Shown one piece after another: positions 33,614-42,829 of a DNA stretch of 64,000 nt. The DNA is from Meridianimarinicoccus marinus (lineage in GTDB: Bacteria > Pseudomonadota > Alphaproteobacteria > Rhodobacterales > Rhodobacteraceae): positions 62,001 to 126,000 of the forward strand of contig NZ_JBFBVU010000005.1 in the NCBI RefSeq assembly GCF_040689105.1, read 5' to 3'. A model generated the notes under the pieces. It searched no databases. It was not told the DNA's origin and saw only the letters and a list, made by a program, of their open reading frames with translations. The position numbers and the translations under genes were made by a program. Every line of letters starts with the position of its first letter. The stretch's first letter is position 1.

Positions 33614-34396
33614 TCAGCCGCCGGGATGCACCAGAACCCGGCGATACAGATGCCACGTGGCATGGCCCAGCACCGGCAGCACCACGAACAGCCCCAGGAA
33701 CGCCGGGATCATTGCCAGAAGCACCAGCCCGGCGATCATCGCCGCCCAGGCCAGGCTGACCGGAATATTCTCCTGCACCGCCCTGAAGCTGAGCAGCATG
33801 GCGGTCATGAAATCGATCTCCTTCTCCAGCAGCAGCGGCAGGCTGAAGGCCGTCAGACCGAACAGGATGAACGCCAGCACACCGCCCACAAGCAGTTCGA
33901 TGGCGATCATGGTCAGTCCGTTTGTCGTGAAGAACGCCTCGTAAGAGCTTGAAATATTTGTCATCACAGACAGCCCCATGAAGAGGGCAAAGATCATGTG
34001 CGCCAGAAACGTATAGAACAGGAAGTAGACCACGATGATCGCCCCGGCCCAGGGGATCTGCCGATCCTTCTCGCGCCAGACCGCGCCGAATATCTGGTTG
34101 GGATCCAGCGGGCGATTGTCTTCCAGCCGCCAGCTGACCTCGTACAGCCCCACCGCCACGAAGGGCGCGAGAATGGGAAAGCCAAGGGCGAGGATCACCG
34201 TACTCCAGACAAAACCGCTGGACACGAAGGCAAGGAACAGCCCGCCCAGCACATAGACCGCGCTGAAGATCAGCCCATAGGTCGGCGCGCGGCGGAAGTC
34301 GTGCCAGCCCAGCACCAGAACCTCGCGCAGATCGGACATTGTGATCCGGGCGATCTTGGGGATCGGGGACGCATCGGGGGCGGTTGTATCGGTCAT
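33614..34396 (-). CDS. DUF2189 multi-pass membrane protein
   Basis: This 260-residue protein has about six hydrophobic segments. It contains the DUF2189 signature near the start (ISDLREVLVLGWHDFRRAPTYGL-like) and a GLYEVSRRLE-like loop (GLYEVSWRLEDNRPL). Family members are inner-membrane proteins without a proven role; some lie near cytochrome oxidase genes. Here it stands alone, with prfB upstream on the same strand. Confidence 0.92.
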   Translation of the reverse strand: MTDTTAPDASPIPKIARITMSDLREVLVLGWHDFRRAPTYGLIFSAVYVLGGLFLAFVSSGFVWSTVILALGFPILAPFVAVGLYEVSWRLEDNRPLDPNQIFGAVWREKDRQIPWAGAIIVVYFLFYTFLAHMIFALFMGLSVMTNISSSYEAFFTTNGLTMIAIELLVGGVLAFILFGLTAFSLPLLLEKEIDFMTAMLLSFRAVQENIPVSLAWAAMIAGLVLLAMIPAFLGLFVVLPVLGHATWHLYRRVLVHPGG

Positions 34397-34492
34397 CGCT
34401 GGGCCTCCTCCTTGCTCAGACGAGGCTTCAAGAATGCCGAATTGCAGATGTTTGGCAATCGCAAAACACCTTGCAACCGCAGGGCGACACGA

Positions 34493-35620
34493 TCAGGTGT
34501 CCGATTGCGCCTCGGAGCGGCTTTTGCCGGATACATTCATCGCCAAAGTGGCTGCCATGAACTTGTCCAGATCGCCGTCCAGCACGCCTTGGGTGTCCGA
34601 GGTTTCCACGTTGGTGCGCAGATCCTTGACCATCTGATAGGGCTGCAAAACGTATGAGCGGATCTGGTTTCCCCAGCCCGCGTCGCCCTTGTTCTCATGC
34701 GCCTCCTGGATCGAGGCATTCCGGCGGTCCAGCTCCATCTGGTACAAGCGCGATTTCAGGGCCTTCATGGCAATGTCGCGGTTCTGGTGCTGGGATTTCT
34801 CGGAACTGGTTACGACGATGCCGGTGGGCAGGTGGGTGATCCGCACGGCGGAATCCGTGGTGTTGACGTGCTGACCGCCCGCACCCGACGACCGATAGGT
34901 GTCCAGCCGGATGTCCGAGGGGTTCACCTCGATCTCGATATTGTCGTCCACCACCGGATAGACCCAGACCGAGCTGAACGAGGTGTGCCTCCGCGCCGCG
35001 CTGTCATAGGGCGAGATGCGCACCAGCCGGTGCACGCCGCTTTCGGACTTCAGCCAGCCATAGGCATTGGGGCCGCTGATCTTGTAGGCCGCCGACTTGA
35101 TGCCCGCTTCTTCGCCGGCGCTTTCCGATTGCAACTCCACGGTGTAGCCGTGCTTTTCGGCCCAGCGGACATACATCCGCGCCAGCATCGACGCCCAATC
35201 GCAGCTTTCGGTGCCGCCGGCGCCAGAGTTGATTTCCAGGAAGGTGTCGTTGCCGTCGGCCTCGCCGTCCAGCAGCGCCTCGAGCTCTTTCTGGGCGGCG
35301 GTTTCGGCCAGCGCCTTGAGCGCAGTCTCGGCCTCGGCCACGACCTCGGCGTCGTCTTCCATCTCGCCTAATTCGATCAACTCGACGTTGTCGGACAGCT
35401 CCTGCTTGATGGTCTTGTAGGTGTCCATGGCATCGACCAGCATCTGGCGGTCGCGCATCAGCTTCTGCGCCCGTGTGGGATCGTTCCACAGGTCGGGATC
35501 TTCGGCCATGGCGTTGAATTCTTCCAGGCGGTGCGGCGCTGTCTCCCAGTCCAACCGCTGCGCCAGCAGGTTCAACGATTTCTCGACCTCGGCCACGATG
35601 TTCTGAATTTCCGCGCGCAT
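34493..35620 (-). CDS. prfB: Peptide chain release factor 2 (no frameshift)
   Basis: This 375-residue class I release factor recognises UGA and UAA. The peptidyl-tRNA hydrolysis motif GGQ is at 248-250. The codon-recognition tripeptide, SPF in E. coli, is SPY at 203-205, a variant known in Alphaproteobacteria. The frame is continuous from MRAEIQN, so the autoregulatory +1 frameshift found in many other bacteria is absent. It follows mrcA by about 94 bases on the same strand, a common alphaproteobacterial pairing. Confidence 0.97.
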   Translation of the reverse strand: MRAEIQNIVAEVEKSLNLLAQRLDWETAPHRLEEFNAMAEDPDLWNDPTRAQKLMRDRQMLVDAMDTYKTIKQELSDNVELIELGEMEDDAEVVAEAETALKALAETAAQKELEALLDGEADGNDTFLEINSGAGGTESCDWASMLARMYVRWAEKHGYTVELQSESAGEEAGIKSAAYKISGPNAYGWLKSESGVHRLVRISPYDSAARRHTSFSSVWVYPVVDDNIEIEVNPSDIRLDTYRSSGAGGQHVNTTDSAVRITHLPTGIVVTSSEKSQHQNRDIAMKALKSRLYQMELDRRNASIQEAHENKGDAGWGNQIRSYVLQPYQMVKDLRTNVETSDTQGVLDGDLDKFMAATLAMNVSGKSRSEAQSDT

Positions 35621-35713
35621 AGCTGTTTTGTCCGTCCTGCATCGGCGGGCGTTTCCCGCGTTGGAAGGCTGGTTATATCAGCGGCGCGGCCACTGGCAAG
35701 GGAGCCGGGCGGT

Positions 35714-38233
35714 TCAGTAGAGCCCGCCCGAACTGATGGTGCCGAAGCCCGCTTTTTGCGGGATCTTCTTGACCTCTCCGGTCGAGGTGGTGACCTCGGT
35801 GGCACTCAGCGCTTCGTCCCGCGAGAATAGCGGCAGGTTGCCGCCCATGGCAAAACCGCCATCCACCGCGTAGCCGAACACCGGATCGACGCCATCGCGG
35901 AAGTATTCGGCCACCACATTGGCGCCAGTGGCTGTGTCGGGCAGACGCTGGCCGGTGACCCGGTCGATCTTCAGGAAATAGCCGCCGGGCGGCACTTCGA
36001 ACGGGCCGCCGCCATAGACCTTCACGGCTTCCTGCATGAATTCGTTGAACACCGGCCCGCACATGCCGCCGCCCGAGGCCCCGCGCCCCAGCGAGCGTGG
36101 ATTGTCATGGCCCATGTAACAGCCCGCCACGATGTTCGAAGTGAAGCCCACGAACCAGACGTCCTTTTCATCGTTGGTGGTGCCGGTCTTGCCCGCCGTG
36201 GGCACCGGCAGGTTCACCGTGCGCGCCGCCGTGCCGCGCTCGACCACCCCCTGCATCATCGAGGTGATCTGATAGGCCGTGATCGGATCCATGACCTGTT
36301 CGCGGTCCGACACGATCTTGGGTGACAGGCCCGCCGGCACCACCAGGCTGTCACAGTCCAGGCACTGGCGCTGGTCGTGGCGATAGATGGTGCGGCCGAA
36401 GCGATCTTGAATGCGGTCCACCAGCGTCGGCTCGACCCGCTCACCGCCATTGGCGAACATGGCATAGGCCGCGACCATGCGGTACAGCGTGGTTTCCTCG
36501 GACCCCAGCGAGTTCGCCAGATAGGGTTTCATGTCGTCATAGACACCGAAGGCCTCGGCATGTTCGGCCACCTTGTTCATGCCCACGGCCTGCGCCAGAC
36601 GGATGGTCATCAGGTTCCGCGACCGTTCGATGCCGGTGCGCAGCGGCGTCGGGCCGTAGAACTTGTTGGAATAGTTCTTGGGCCGCCAGATCTCGCCGCC
36701 GATGTTCACCTCGATAGGCGCATCCACGACGATGGTGGCGGGGGTATAGCCGTTGTCGAGCGCTGTGGCATAGACGAAGGGCTTGAAGGACGACCCCGGC
36801 TGACGGGTTGCCTGCGTGGCCCGGTTGAACACGGATTTCTGGTAGCTGAAGCCGCCCTGCATGGCGATCACCCGACCGGTGTTCACGTCCATGGCCACGA
36901 AAGCGCCCTGGATCTCGGGGATCTGGCGCAGCGACCAATGGCTGATGCCGCCGTCGTCACCGACCACCGGCTTGACGTAGACCACCTCGCCCAGACGCAG
37001 CAGATCGTCGGGCACGCGCGGACGTGGCTGGCCTCGGCGCGCGGCCCAGGTCAGTTCGGACAGCGGGATGAAGTCGGTCTCGGAAACTTCCTGCCCCTCG
37101 ACGCCGATGACCGCGCGGTCCTCGGTCAGCGACAGCACCACGGCCAGCGCCCAGCCGTCGATGTCGCGCGGCAGGTCGGCCTCTTCCAGCGAAATCCGCC
37201 AGTCGATCTCGTTCTCCAGCCGCTCGGGCGGGACGAACAGGTTGTTGCCACGATAGATGCCCCGGCTGCGGTCGTATTTCTCAAGCCCGCGCCGCAAGGC
37301 GGTAGAGGCATGGGCCTGCAAGTCGGGCTCCAGCGTCGAGCGCACGCTGAGACCGCCGGTGAAGAATTCGGCCTCGCCGAAATCGCGGCTCAACTGGCGG
37401 CGGATCTCGTCGGTGAAATAGTTGCGGGGCGGCAGCGAACGGCGGAAGCTCTCGTATTCCCCGCCCTGCACCGAGCGGATCGGCTGCGCCCTTGCCTCGG
37501 TATACTCGGCCTCGGTGATATGACCGTTTTCGTACATCTCGCGCAGCACGAAGTTGCGGCGGTCGGTGGCCCGCTCGCGCTCTCGCACCGGGTGGTAGGT
37601 CGAGGGCGCCTTGGGCAGGGCCGCCAGATAGGCCGCCTCTTCGATGGTCAGATCGCTGAGCTTCTTGTTGAAATAGGTCTGTGCCGCTGCCGCCACGCCA
37701 TAGGAGTTCTGGCCGAGGTAGATCTCGTTCAGATAGAGTTCCAGGATCTGTTCCTTGCTCAGCGTCGCTTCCAGACGGGTGGCCAGGATCAGTTCCTTGA
37801 TCTTGCGTTCCGCCGAGCGGTCCGAGGACAGCAGGAAGTTCTTCATCACCTGCTGGGTGATGGTCGATGCCCCGCGCAGCGCCCCGCCCTGTGCCATGCT
37901 CAGGGCCGCCGCCGCGATGCCCAAGGGGTCATAGCCGCCGTGGGTGTAGAAGTTCTTGTCTTCGGCCGAGATGAACGCCTCTTTCACCAGATCGGGGATT
38001 TCGGACGAGGCCGCGAACAACCGCCGCTCGTGCGCGAATTCGTCGATCAGCTCACCCTCGTCGGAATAGACCCGGCTGATGGTGGCGGGGGTGTATTGCG
38101 ACAGCTGTTCGTGATTGGGCAGATCGCGCCCATACATCCAGAAGACGCCGCCGACAGCGAGCGCCGCCAGAACCGCGCCGATCGTCAGGAAGCTGAAGAA
38201 CGCGCCGAAGATGCCAAGAATGAAGCGAAGCAA
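35714..38233 (-). CDS. mrcA: Penicillin-binding protein 1A (bifunctional)
   Basis: This 839-residue murein synthase has an N-terminal membrane helix (about 5-30) and a GT51 glycosyltransferase domain with EDKNFYTHGG (catalytic Glu) and GASTITQQVMKN. It is followed by an OB-type insert and a transpeptidase domain with Ser481 of SSFK, an SRN motif in IERSRNLMTI, and KTGTTND. The start is taken as TTG at 38231-38233: GGGAG lies six bases upstream and the protein then begins LLRFILGIFGAFFS as in relatives. The only upstream ATG would overlap the aminotransferase gene. Confidence 0.95.
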   Translation of the reverse strand: MLRFILGIFGAFFSFLTIGAVLAALAVGGVFWMYGRDLPNHEQLSQYTPATISRVYSDEGELIDEFAHERRLFAASSEIPDLVKEAFISAEDKNFYTHGGYDPLGIAAAALSMAQGGALRGASTITQQVMKNFLLSSDRSAERKIKELILATRLEATLSKEQILELYLNEIYLGQNSYGVAAAAQTYFNKKLSDLTIEEAAYLAALPKAPSTYHPVRERERATDRRNFVLREMYENGHITEAEYTEARAQPIRSVQGGEYESFRRSLPPRNYFTDEIRRQLSRDFGEAEFFTGGLSVRSTLEPDLQAHASTALRRGLEKYDRSRGIYRGNNLFVPPERLENEIDWRISLEEADLPRDIDGWALAVVLSLTEDRAVIGVEGQEVSETDFIPLSELTWAARRGQPRPRVPDDLLRLGEVVYVKPVVGDDGGISHWSLRQIPEIQGAFVAMDVNTGRVIAMQGGFSYQKSVFNRATQATRQPGSSFKPFVYATALDNGYTPATIVVDAPIEVNIGGEIWRPKNYSNKFYGPTPLRTGIERSRNLMTIRLAQAVGMNKVAEHAEAFGVYDDMKPYLANSLGSEETTLYRMVAAYAMFANGGERVEPTLVDRIQDRFGRTIYRHDQRQCLDCDSLVVPAGLSPKIVSDREQVMDPITAYQITSMMQGVVERGTAARTVNLPVPTAGKTGTTNDEKDVWFVGFTSNIVAGCYMGHDNPRSLGRGASGGGMCGPVFNEFMQEAVKVYGGGPFEVPPGGYFLKIDRVTGQRLPDTATGANVVAEYFRDGVDPVFGYAVDGGFAMGGNLPLFSRDEALSATEVTTSTGEVKKIPQKAGFGTISSGGLY

Positions 38234-38244
38234 GGGGGACTCCC
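38231..38244 (-). promoter_or_regulatory. Ribosome site and TTG start of mrcA
   Basis: On the minus strand GGGAG (38240-38244) precedes TTG (38231-38233) by six bases. No ATG or GTG lies between the upstream gene stop and the membrane anchor, so this site decides the start. Confidence 0.7.
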
Positions 38245-38294
38245 GAAGGCCTGTTTGCGCCGTTCTATACGCCGGGCGCGCCCAGGGGTCAAAA

Positions 38295-39449
38295 TCACAT
38301 CTTGGCCAGCGCCGGTTGCCGGGCCGTGAAATCGGCCAGGCGTTCCAGCCCAAGCGCCATGTCCGATGTGGCCCCGGCATAGGAAAAACGCAAGGTGTGA
38401 TGGCCGCGTGCCGGGTCGAAATCCAGCCCCGGCGTCACCGCGACCCCGGTTTCGGACAGGATCCGCGCGGCAAAGGCGCGGCTGTCGTCGGTCAGATGCG
38501 ACACGTCGGCGTAAATGTAGAAGGCCCCGTCGGGCGGTGCAAACCGGTCGAAACCGGCCTTCGGCAGCCCCTCCAGCAACAATTTTCGATTGGCGGCATA
38601 GACGGCGCGGTTGTCTTCCACCTCGGCCTCGCACCCCAGCGCGGCCAGTGCGGCCACCTGGCTGACATGAGGGGCGCAGATGAACATGTTCTGCGCCAAT
38701 CGTTCGACGGTGCGCACATGATCCTCGGGCACCACCATCCAGCCGACGCGCCAGCCGGTCATCGAGAAATACTTGGAAAACGAGTTAATGACATAGGGCG
38801 CGCCCAGTTCCAGCGCCGAGACCGCCTGACCGTCATAGTGAAGCCCGTGATAGATCTCGTCCGAGATGAAGGCGATGTCATGGGCGTCGCAATGGTCCAT
38901 CAGGGCGTGCAGATGCGGCGTATCCAGGATCGTCCCGGTGGGGTTGCCGGGCGAGGCCACGATCAGACCGTCCAGATCGGCGGGCACATCCTCGGGCCGC
39001 ATGTGGTGGCCATGGGCGGCATCGGTGGGAATATCCACCGGCGTCAGGCCAAGCGCCTTCAGTATCTGCCGGTACGAAGGATAGCCGGGGGCCGCCACAC
39101 CGACCCGCGCGCCGGTGTCAAACAGCGCGGTGAAGGTCAGAAGGAAAGCGCCCGACGAGCCCGAGGTGACGATGATCCGCGCGGGATCCAGATCGACCCC
39201 GTACCAGCGGCGGTACAGATCGGCGATGCCTTGCCGCAGGGCCGGCAGGCCAAGCGCCACGGTGTAACCCAGTGGATCGCCGTCCAGTTGCCGTGACAGG
39301 GCCGCACGCGCGCCACGGGGCGCAGGCGTGGCGGGCTGGCCGATCTCCATATGGATCACATGGCGGCCCTCTGCCTCCATGCGCGCGGCCTGCTGGGCCA
39401 CGTCCATCACGATGAAGGGATCGACCGAACTGCGCCTTGAAGTTTTCAT
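38295..39449 (-). CDS. PLP-dependent aminotransferase (class I/II)
   Basis: This 384-residue fold-type I aminotransferase has the AspC-like motifs SPGNPTGT and FISDEIYHGLHYD. The PLP lysine is in SFSKYFSMTGWRVGW, and the carboxylate Arg in LRFSYAG. It resembles the valine/aspartate-type group; the amino donor cannot be told. The start at MKTSRRS is chosen because GGGAGAG is just upstream. The 61-base gap to mrcA on the same strand allows co-transcription. Confidence 0.9.
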   Translation of the reverse strand: MKTSRRSSVDPFIVMDVAQQAARMEAEGRHVIHMEIGQPATPAPRGARAALSRQLDGDPLGYTVALGLPALRQGIADLYRRWYGVDLDPARIIVTSGSSGAFLLTFTALFDTGARVGVAAPGYPSYRQILKALGLTPVDIPTDAAHGHHMRPEDVPADLDGLIVASPGNPTGTILDTPHLHALMDHCDAHDIAFISDEIYHGLHYDGQAVSALELGAPYVINSFSKYFSMTGWRVGWMVVPEDHVRTVERLAQNMFICAPHVSQVAALAALGCEAEVEDNRAVYAANRKLLLEGLPKAGFDRFAPPDGAFYIYADVSHLTDDSRAFAARILSETGVAVTPGLDFDPARGHHTLRFSYAGATSDMALGLERLADFTARQPALAKM

Positions 39450-39503
39450 CAAACTCTCCCAAACCGGACCCACATGCGATTGCATCCGCGGAACCCGAGG
39501 TCA

Positions 39504-40850
39504 ATGCTGACCCTGCTGCGTCGTACCGCCCTTGGCGGTGTTTTCACGGCGTTTTTGGCGATTCTGGCCAGTGGTCCGGCAATGGCACAAGGGCTGTTGC
39601 GCGACGCCGGCATGGAACATGCGCTGAACATCCTGGCCCGCCCGCTGCTGACCGCCGCCGGCCTGCCGGCCAACCGCACCAAGGTGATGGTGGTCAACGA
39701 GATGGGGCTGAACGCCTTTGTCGCCAACAGCCGCACCATTTTCATCAACGCCGGCCTGCTGCTGCGGATGCAGAATGCCGACCAATTGCAGGCGGTGATC
39801 GCGCATGAGGTCGCCCATATCGCCAACGGCCATTTTGCGCGGCGCGGCCTGAATGCCCAGGCGATGCAGCGCGCCACGGCCATCGGCGCCCTCGTCGGAG
39901 TGGCCGCAGGGGCCGCGTCCAACAATCCCGGCGCCGGGGCCGGTGTCATCATGGGCATTCATTCCTCGGCCCGGCGCACCCTGTTTGCCCACACCCGCGA
40001 GGAAGAAGCCGCCGCCGACAAATCCGGCCTGCGGTTTCTTGCGCGCGCCGGGATCGACCCGGTGGCCCTGGCAGAGGTGATGGAGCTGTTCAAGGGACAG
40101 GAAGACCTGTTGCCGGGGCGGCAGGATCCCTATGCCCGCACCCACCCGTTGTCCCGCGACCGGGTGCGCGCGATCCGCATGACGGTGGACGCTCTTTCAC
40201 CGCTTGAGGTGGACCGGGGCGACGCCGAATACTGGTTCGGGCGCGCCAAGGCGCTGCTGTCGGCCTATCTGCGGTCGCCCAGCTATACGCTGACCCGCAC
40301 CAAGGCCTCCGACACCTCGGATGCGGCGGCGATTGGCCGGGCCTTGGCCTATTACAAGAAATCCGACCTAGAAGCGGCGCGGGCACAGGTGGCGATACTT
40401 GTCGAACGCCGTCCCGACGATCCCTATGCGCAGGATCTCGGCGGCTGGATCGAGCTGGAATCGGGCCATGTGCAGCGCGCCATCGAGGCCTATGCCACCG
40501 CCGCCGAACTGGCCCCCCGGGAGCCGCTGATCCTTGCCGGTTATGGCCGCGCCCTGCTGGCCCAGAACACCAAGGCCGGCGATCTGGAGGCGCTGGAAGT
40601 TCTGGAAGAAGCGCGCGCGCGCGATCAATACGACACGCGGATGCTGCGCGACCTGTCGGTCGCCTATGCCCGCACTGGAAATCCGGGCATGGCCTCGCTG
40701 GCGACGGCAGAGCGCTATGCCCTATATGGACAGATTGAAGATGCGGCGATCCACGCCCACCGGGCCGCCGGCGCGCTGCCCACGGGATCGCCGGGATGGT
40801 CACGGGCGCAGGATGTGATCCATGCCGCCAATCAAAACAAACGGAGATAG
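39504..40850 (+). CDS. M48 metalloprotease with TPR region (BepA/YfgC-like)
   Basis: This 448-residue periplasmic protease has a signal peptide ending near PAMAQG. The zinc motif HEVAH is at 101-105, with a third ligand Glu in REEEAAADKSG; the second half is TPR helices. E. coli BepA of this layout degrades or repairs misassembled outer-membrane proteins such as LptD. The ATG at 39504 follows GAGG; an ATG 30 bases upstream lacks a ribosome site. A DsbA-type gene follows after 3 bases. Confidence 0.93.
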   Translation: MLTLLRRTALGGVFTAFLAILASGPAMAQGLLRDAGMEHALNILARPLLTAAGLPANRTKVMVVNEMGLNAFVANSRTIFINAGLLLRMQNADQLQAVIAHEVAHIANGHFARRGLNAQAMQRATAIGALVGVAAGAASNNPGAGAGVIMGIHSSARRTLFAHTREEEAAADKSGLRFLARAGIDPVALAEVMELFKGQEDLLPGRQDPYARTHPLSRDRVRAIRMTVDALSPLEVDRGDAEYWFGRAKALLSAYLRSPSYTLTRTKASDTSDAAAIGRALAYYKKSDLEAARAQVAILVERRPDDPYAQDLGGWIELESGHVQRAIEAYATAAELAPREPLILAGYGRALLAQNTKAGDLEALEVLEEARARDQYDTRMLRDLSVAYARTGNPGMASLATAERYALYGQIEDAAIHAHRAAGALPTGSPGWSRAQDVIHAANQNKRR

Positions 40851-40853
40851 CCC

Positions 40854-41609
40854 ATGTTCCTGAGACACCTGCTTGCCCCGGCCCTTGCGGTCGCAGCCCT
40901 TGCCCTGCCGGCATCGGCGCTGGACCTGAAGGATCTGTCCGAGGCCGAGCGGACCGCGTTCCGCGCCGAGGTGCGCGCCTACCTGCTGGACAACCCGGAG
41001 GTGCTGATGGAGGCCATCGGCATTCTGGAACAGCGTCAGGCCGCCGAGCAGGCCCAAGCGGAACAGCAGATGATGTCCGGCCTTCAGGACGAGATCTATA
41101 ACGACGGCTGGTCGTGGGAAGGCGGCAACCCCGACGGCGATATCACGCTGGTGGAATTCGTGGATTACCGCTGCGGTTACTGCCGCAAGGCCCATGACGA
41201 AGTGGCCGAACTGGTCTCCAGCGATGGCAACATCCGGCTGATCATGAAGGAATTCCCGATCCTGGGCGAAGACTCGCTGATGGCCTCGCGCTTTGCCATC
41301 GCCACCCGCATGATCCACGGCAACGACGCCTACAAGCGCGCCCATGACCGCCTGATCACCATGACCGGCGGCGTCAATGATGCGGCTCTCAGCCGTCTGG
41401 CCCGCGATCTGGATCTGGATCAGGAAGCGGTGATGGCGGCGATGAACGACGACAAGGTGGTGGAAGAACTGCGCGGCAACCGCGAACTGGCCCAGAAGCT
41501 GGAAATCTCGGGCACGCCGACCTTCATCCTTCAGGGCGATATGTTGCGCGGCTATGTTCCACTGGCCCAGATGCGGGACCTGGTGGCGCAGGCGCGCACC
41601 GCCGACTGA
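40854..41609 (+). CDS. DsbA-family thiol oxidoreductase (Com1-like)
   Basis: This 251-residue periplasmic protein has a signal peptide (MFLRHLLAPALAVAALALPASA). A helical N-terminal extension (about 25-80) precedes a thioredoxin fold with active site CGYC (Cys107-Cys110) and the cis-proline loop SGTPTF. It should catalyse disulfide formation or isomerisation. The immediate link to the M48 protease suggests joint folding and quality control of envelope proteins. Confidence 0.94.
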   Translation: MFLRHLLAPALAVAALALPASALDLKDLSEAERTAFRAEVRAYLLDNPEVLMEAIGILEQRQAAEQAQAEQQMMSGLQDEIYNDGWSWEGGNPDGDITLVEFVDYRCGYCRKAHDEVAELVSSDGNIRLIMKEFPILGEDSLMASRFAIATRMIHGNDAYKRAHDRLITMTGGVNDAALSRLARDLDLDQEAVMAAMNDDKVVEELRGNRELAQKLEISGTPTFILQGDMLRGYVPLAQMRDLVAQARTAD

Positions 41610-41616
41610 CCCAAGT

Positions 41617-42750
41617 CTATTCGGCGGCGGCCTCTGTTGCGGCGGCCGCCGCGTCGATCTCGGCAGCCTTCGCTTCGACCTGTTCGACGATGTGGTCGAT
41701 CATCTTGTCGTTGGACAGCTTGTGGCTTTGCTTGCCCGCCAGATAGACCATACCCGACCCGGCACCGCCGCCGGTAAAGCCGACGTCCGTCATCAGTGCC
41801 TCGCCCGGCCCGTTCACCACGCAGCCGATGATCGACAGGCTCATGGGCGTCTTGATGTGCTCCAGCCGCTGTTCCAGGATCTCGACAGTCTTGATGACAT
41901 CGAACCCCTGCCGTGCGCAGGACGGGCACGAGATGATGTTGACGCCCCGGTGCCGAAGGCCCAGCGACTTCAGGATCTCAAAACCGACGCGCACCTCTTC
42001 CACGGGGTCGGCGGACAGGCTGACACGCAGGGTATCGCCGATCCCGGCCCACAGCAGATTACCCAGCCCGATCGAGGATTTGACGGTGCCCGCGTTCAGG
42101 GTGCCCGCTTCGGTGATGCCCAGGTGTATCGGGGCGTCAGTCGCCTCGGCAATGCCCTGGTACGCGGCGGCGGCCAGGAAGACGTCCGAGGCTTTCACCG
42201 AAATCTTGAATTCGTGAAAGTCGTTGTCTTGCAGGATGCGGATATGCTCCATCCCGGATTCCACCATCGCCTCGGGACAGGGTTCGCCATATTTTTCCAG
42301 CAGGTGCTTTTCCAGCGAGCCTGCATTGACCCCGATGCGGATCGAGCAGCCGTGGTCGCGGGCAGCCTTGATAACCTCGCGCACGCGGGTGGCGTCGCCG
42401 ATGTTGCCGGGATTGATCCGCAGGCAGGCGGCCCCGGCCTCGGCGGCCTCGATGGCGCGCTTGTAGTGGAAATGGATGTCGGCGACGATGGGCACCGGGC
42501 TTTCTGCCACGATGTCTTTCAGGGCGCGGGTGGCGGCCTCATCCGGGGTCGAGATGCGCACGATGTCCGCCCCGGCCTCGGCGCAGGCCAGCACCTGGGC
42601 AACCGTGGCCTTCACGTCCGACGTGTCGGTGTTGGTCATGGTCTGGACGCTGATCGGCGCGTCGCCGCCCACCGGCACCTTGCCCACGTGGATCTGGCGC
42701 GACCTGCGCCGGTCGATGTTGCGCCAGGGGCGGATGGGATTGTGCGACAT
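41617..42750 (-). CDS. ispG: 4-hydroxy-3-methylbut-2-enyl diphosphate synthase (MEP pathway)
   Basis: This 377-residue enzyme converts MEcPP to HMBPP for isoprenoids using a 4Fe-4S cluster. Cluster cysteines lie in ISCPSCARQ and SIIGCVVNGPGEA. The TIM-barrel region carries VQTMTNTDT near the start and LRINPGNIG. The protein starts MSHNPIRPWRNIDRR at 42750. It lies 79 bases downstream of the rodZ-like gene on the same strand, as in E. coli. Confidence 0.97.
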   Translation of the reverse strand: MSHNPIRPWRNIDRRRSRQIHVGKVPVGGDAPISVQTMTNTDTSDVKATVAQVLACAEAGADIVRISTPDEAATRALKDIVAESPVPIVADIHFHYKRAIEAAEAGAACLRINPGNIGDATRVREVIKAARDHGCSIRIGVNAGSLEKHLLEKYGEPCPEAMVESGMEHIRILQDNDFHEFKISVKASDVFLAAAAYQGIAEATDAPIHLGITEAGTLNAGTVKSSIGLGNLLWAGIGDTLRVSLSADPVEEVRVGFEILKSLGLRHRGVNIISCPSCARQGFDVIKTVEILEQRLEHIKTPMSLSIIGCVVNGPGEALMTDVGFTGGGAGSGMVYLAGKQSHKLSNDKMIDHIVEQVEAKAAEIDAAAAATEAAAE

Positions 42751-42829
42751 GGGGGGCGTCCGTTGCTGCGATCCGGTTGCGTGACAGATAGCCCCGTGGT
42801 GCCGACGCTGCAACCGTGGTCGGCGTGAC

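Noticed and set aside
34493..35620. Programmed frameshift in prfB
   Set aside because: The frame is continuous from a normal N-terminus with no in-frame TGA near codon 25.
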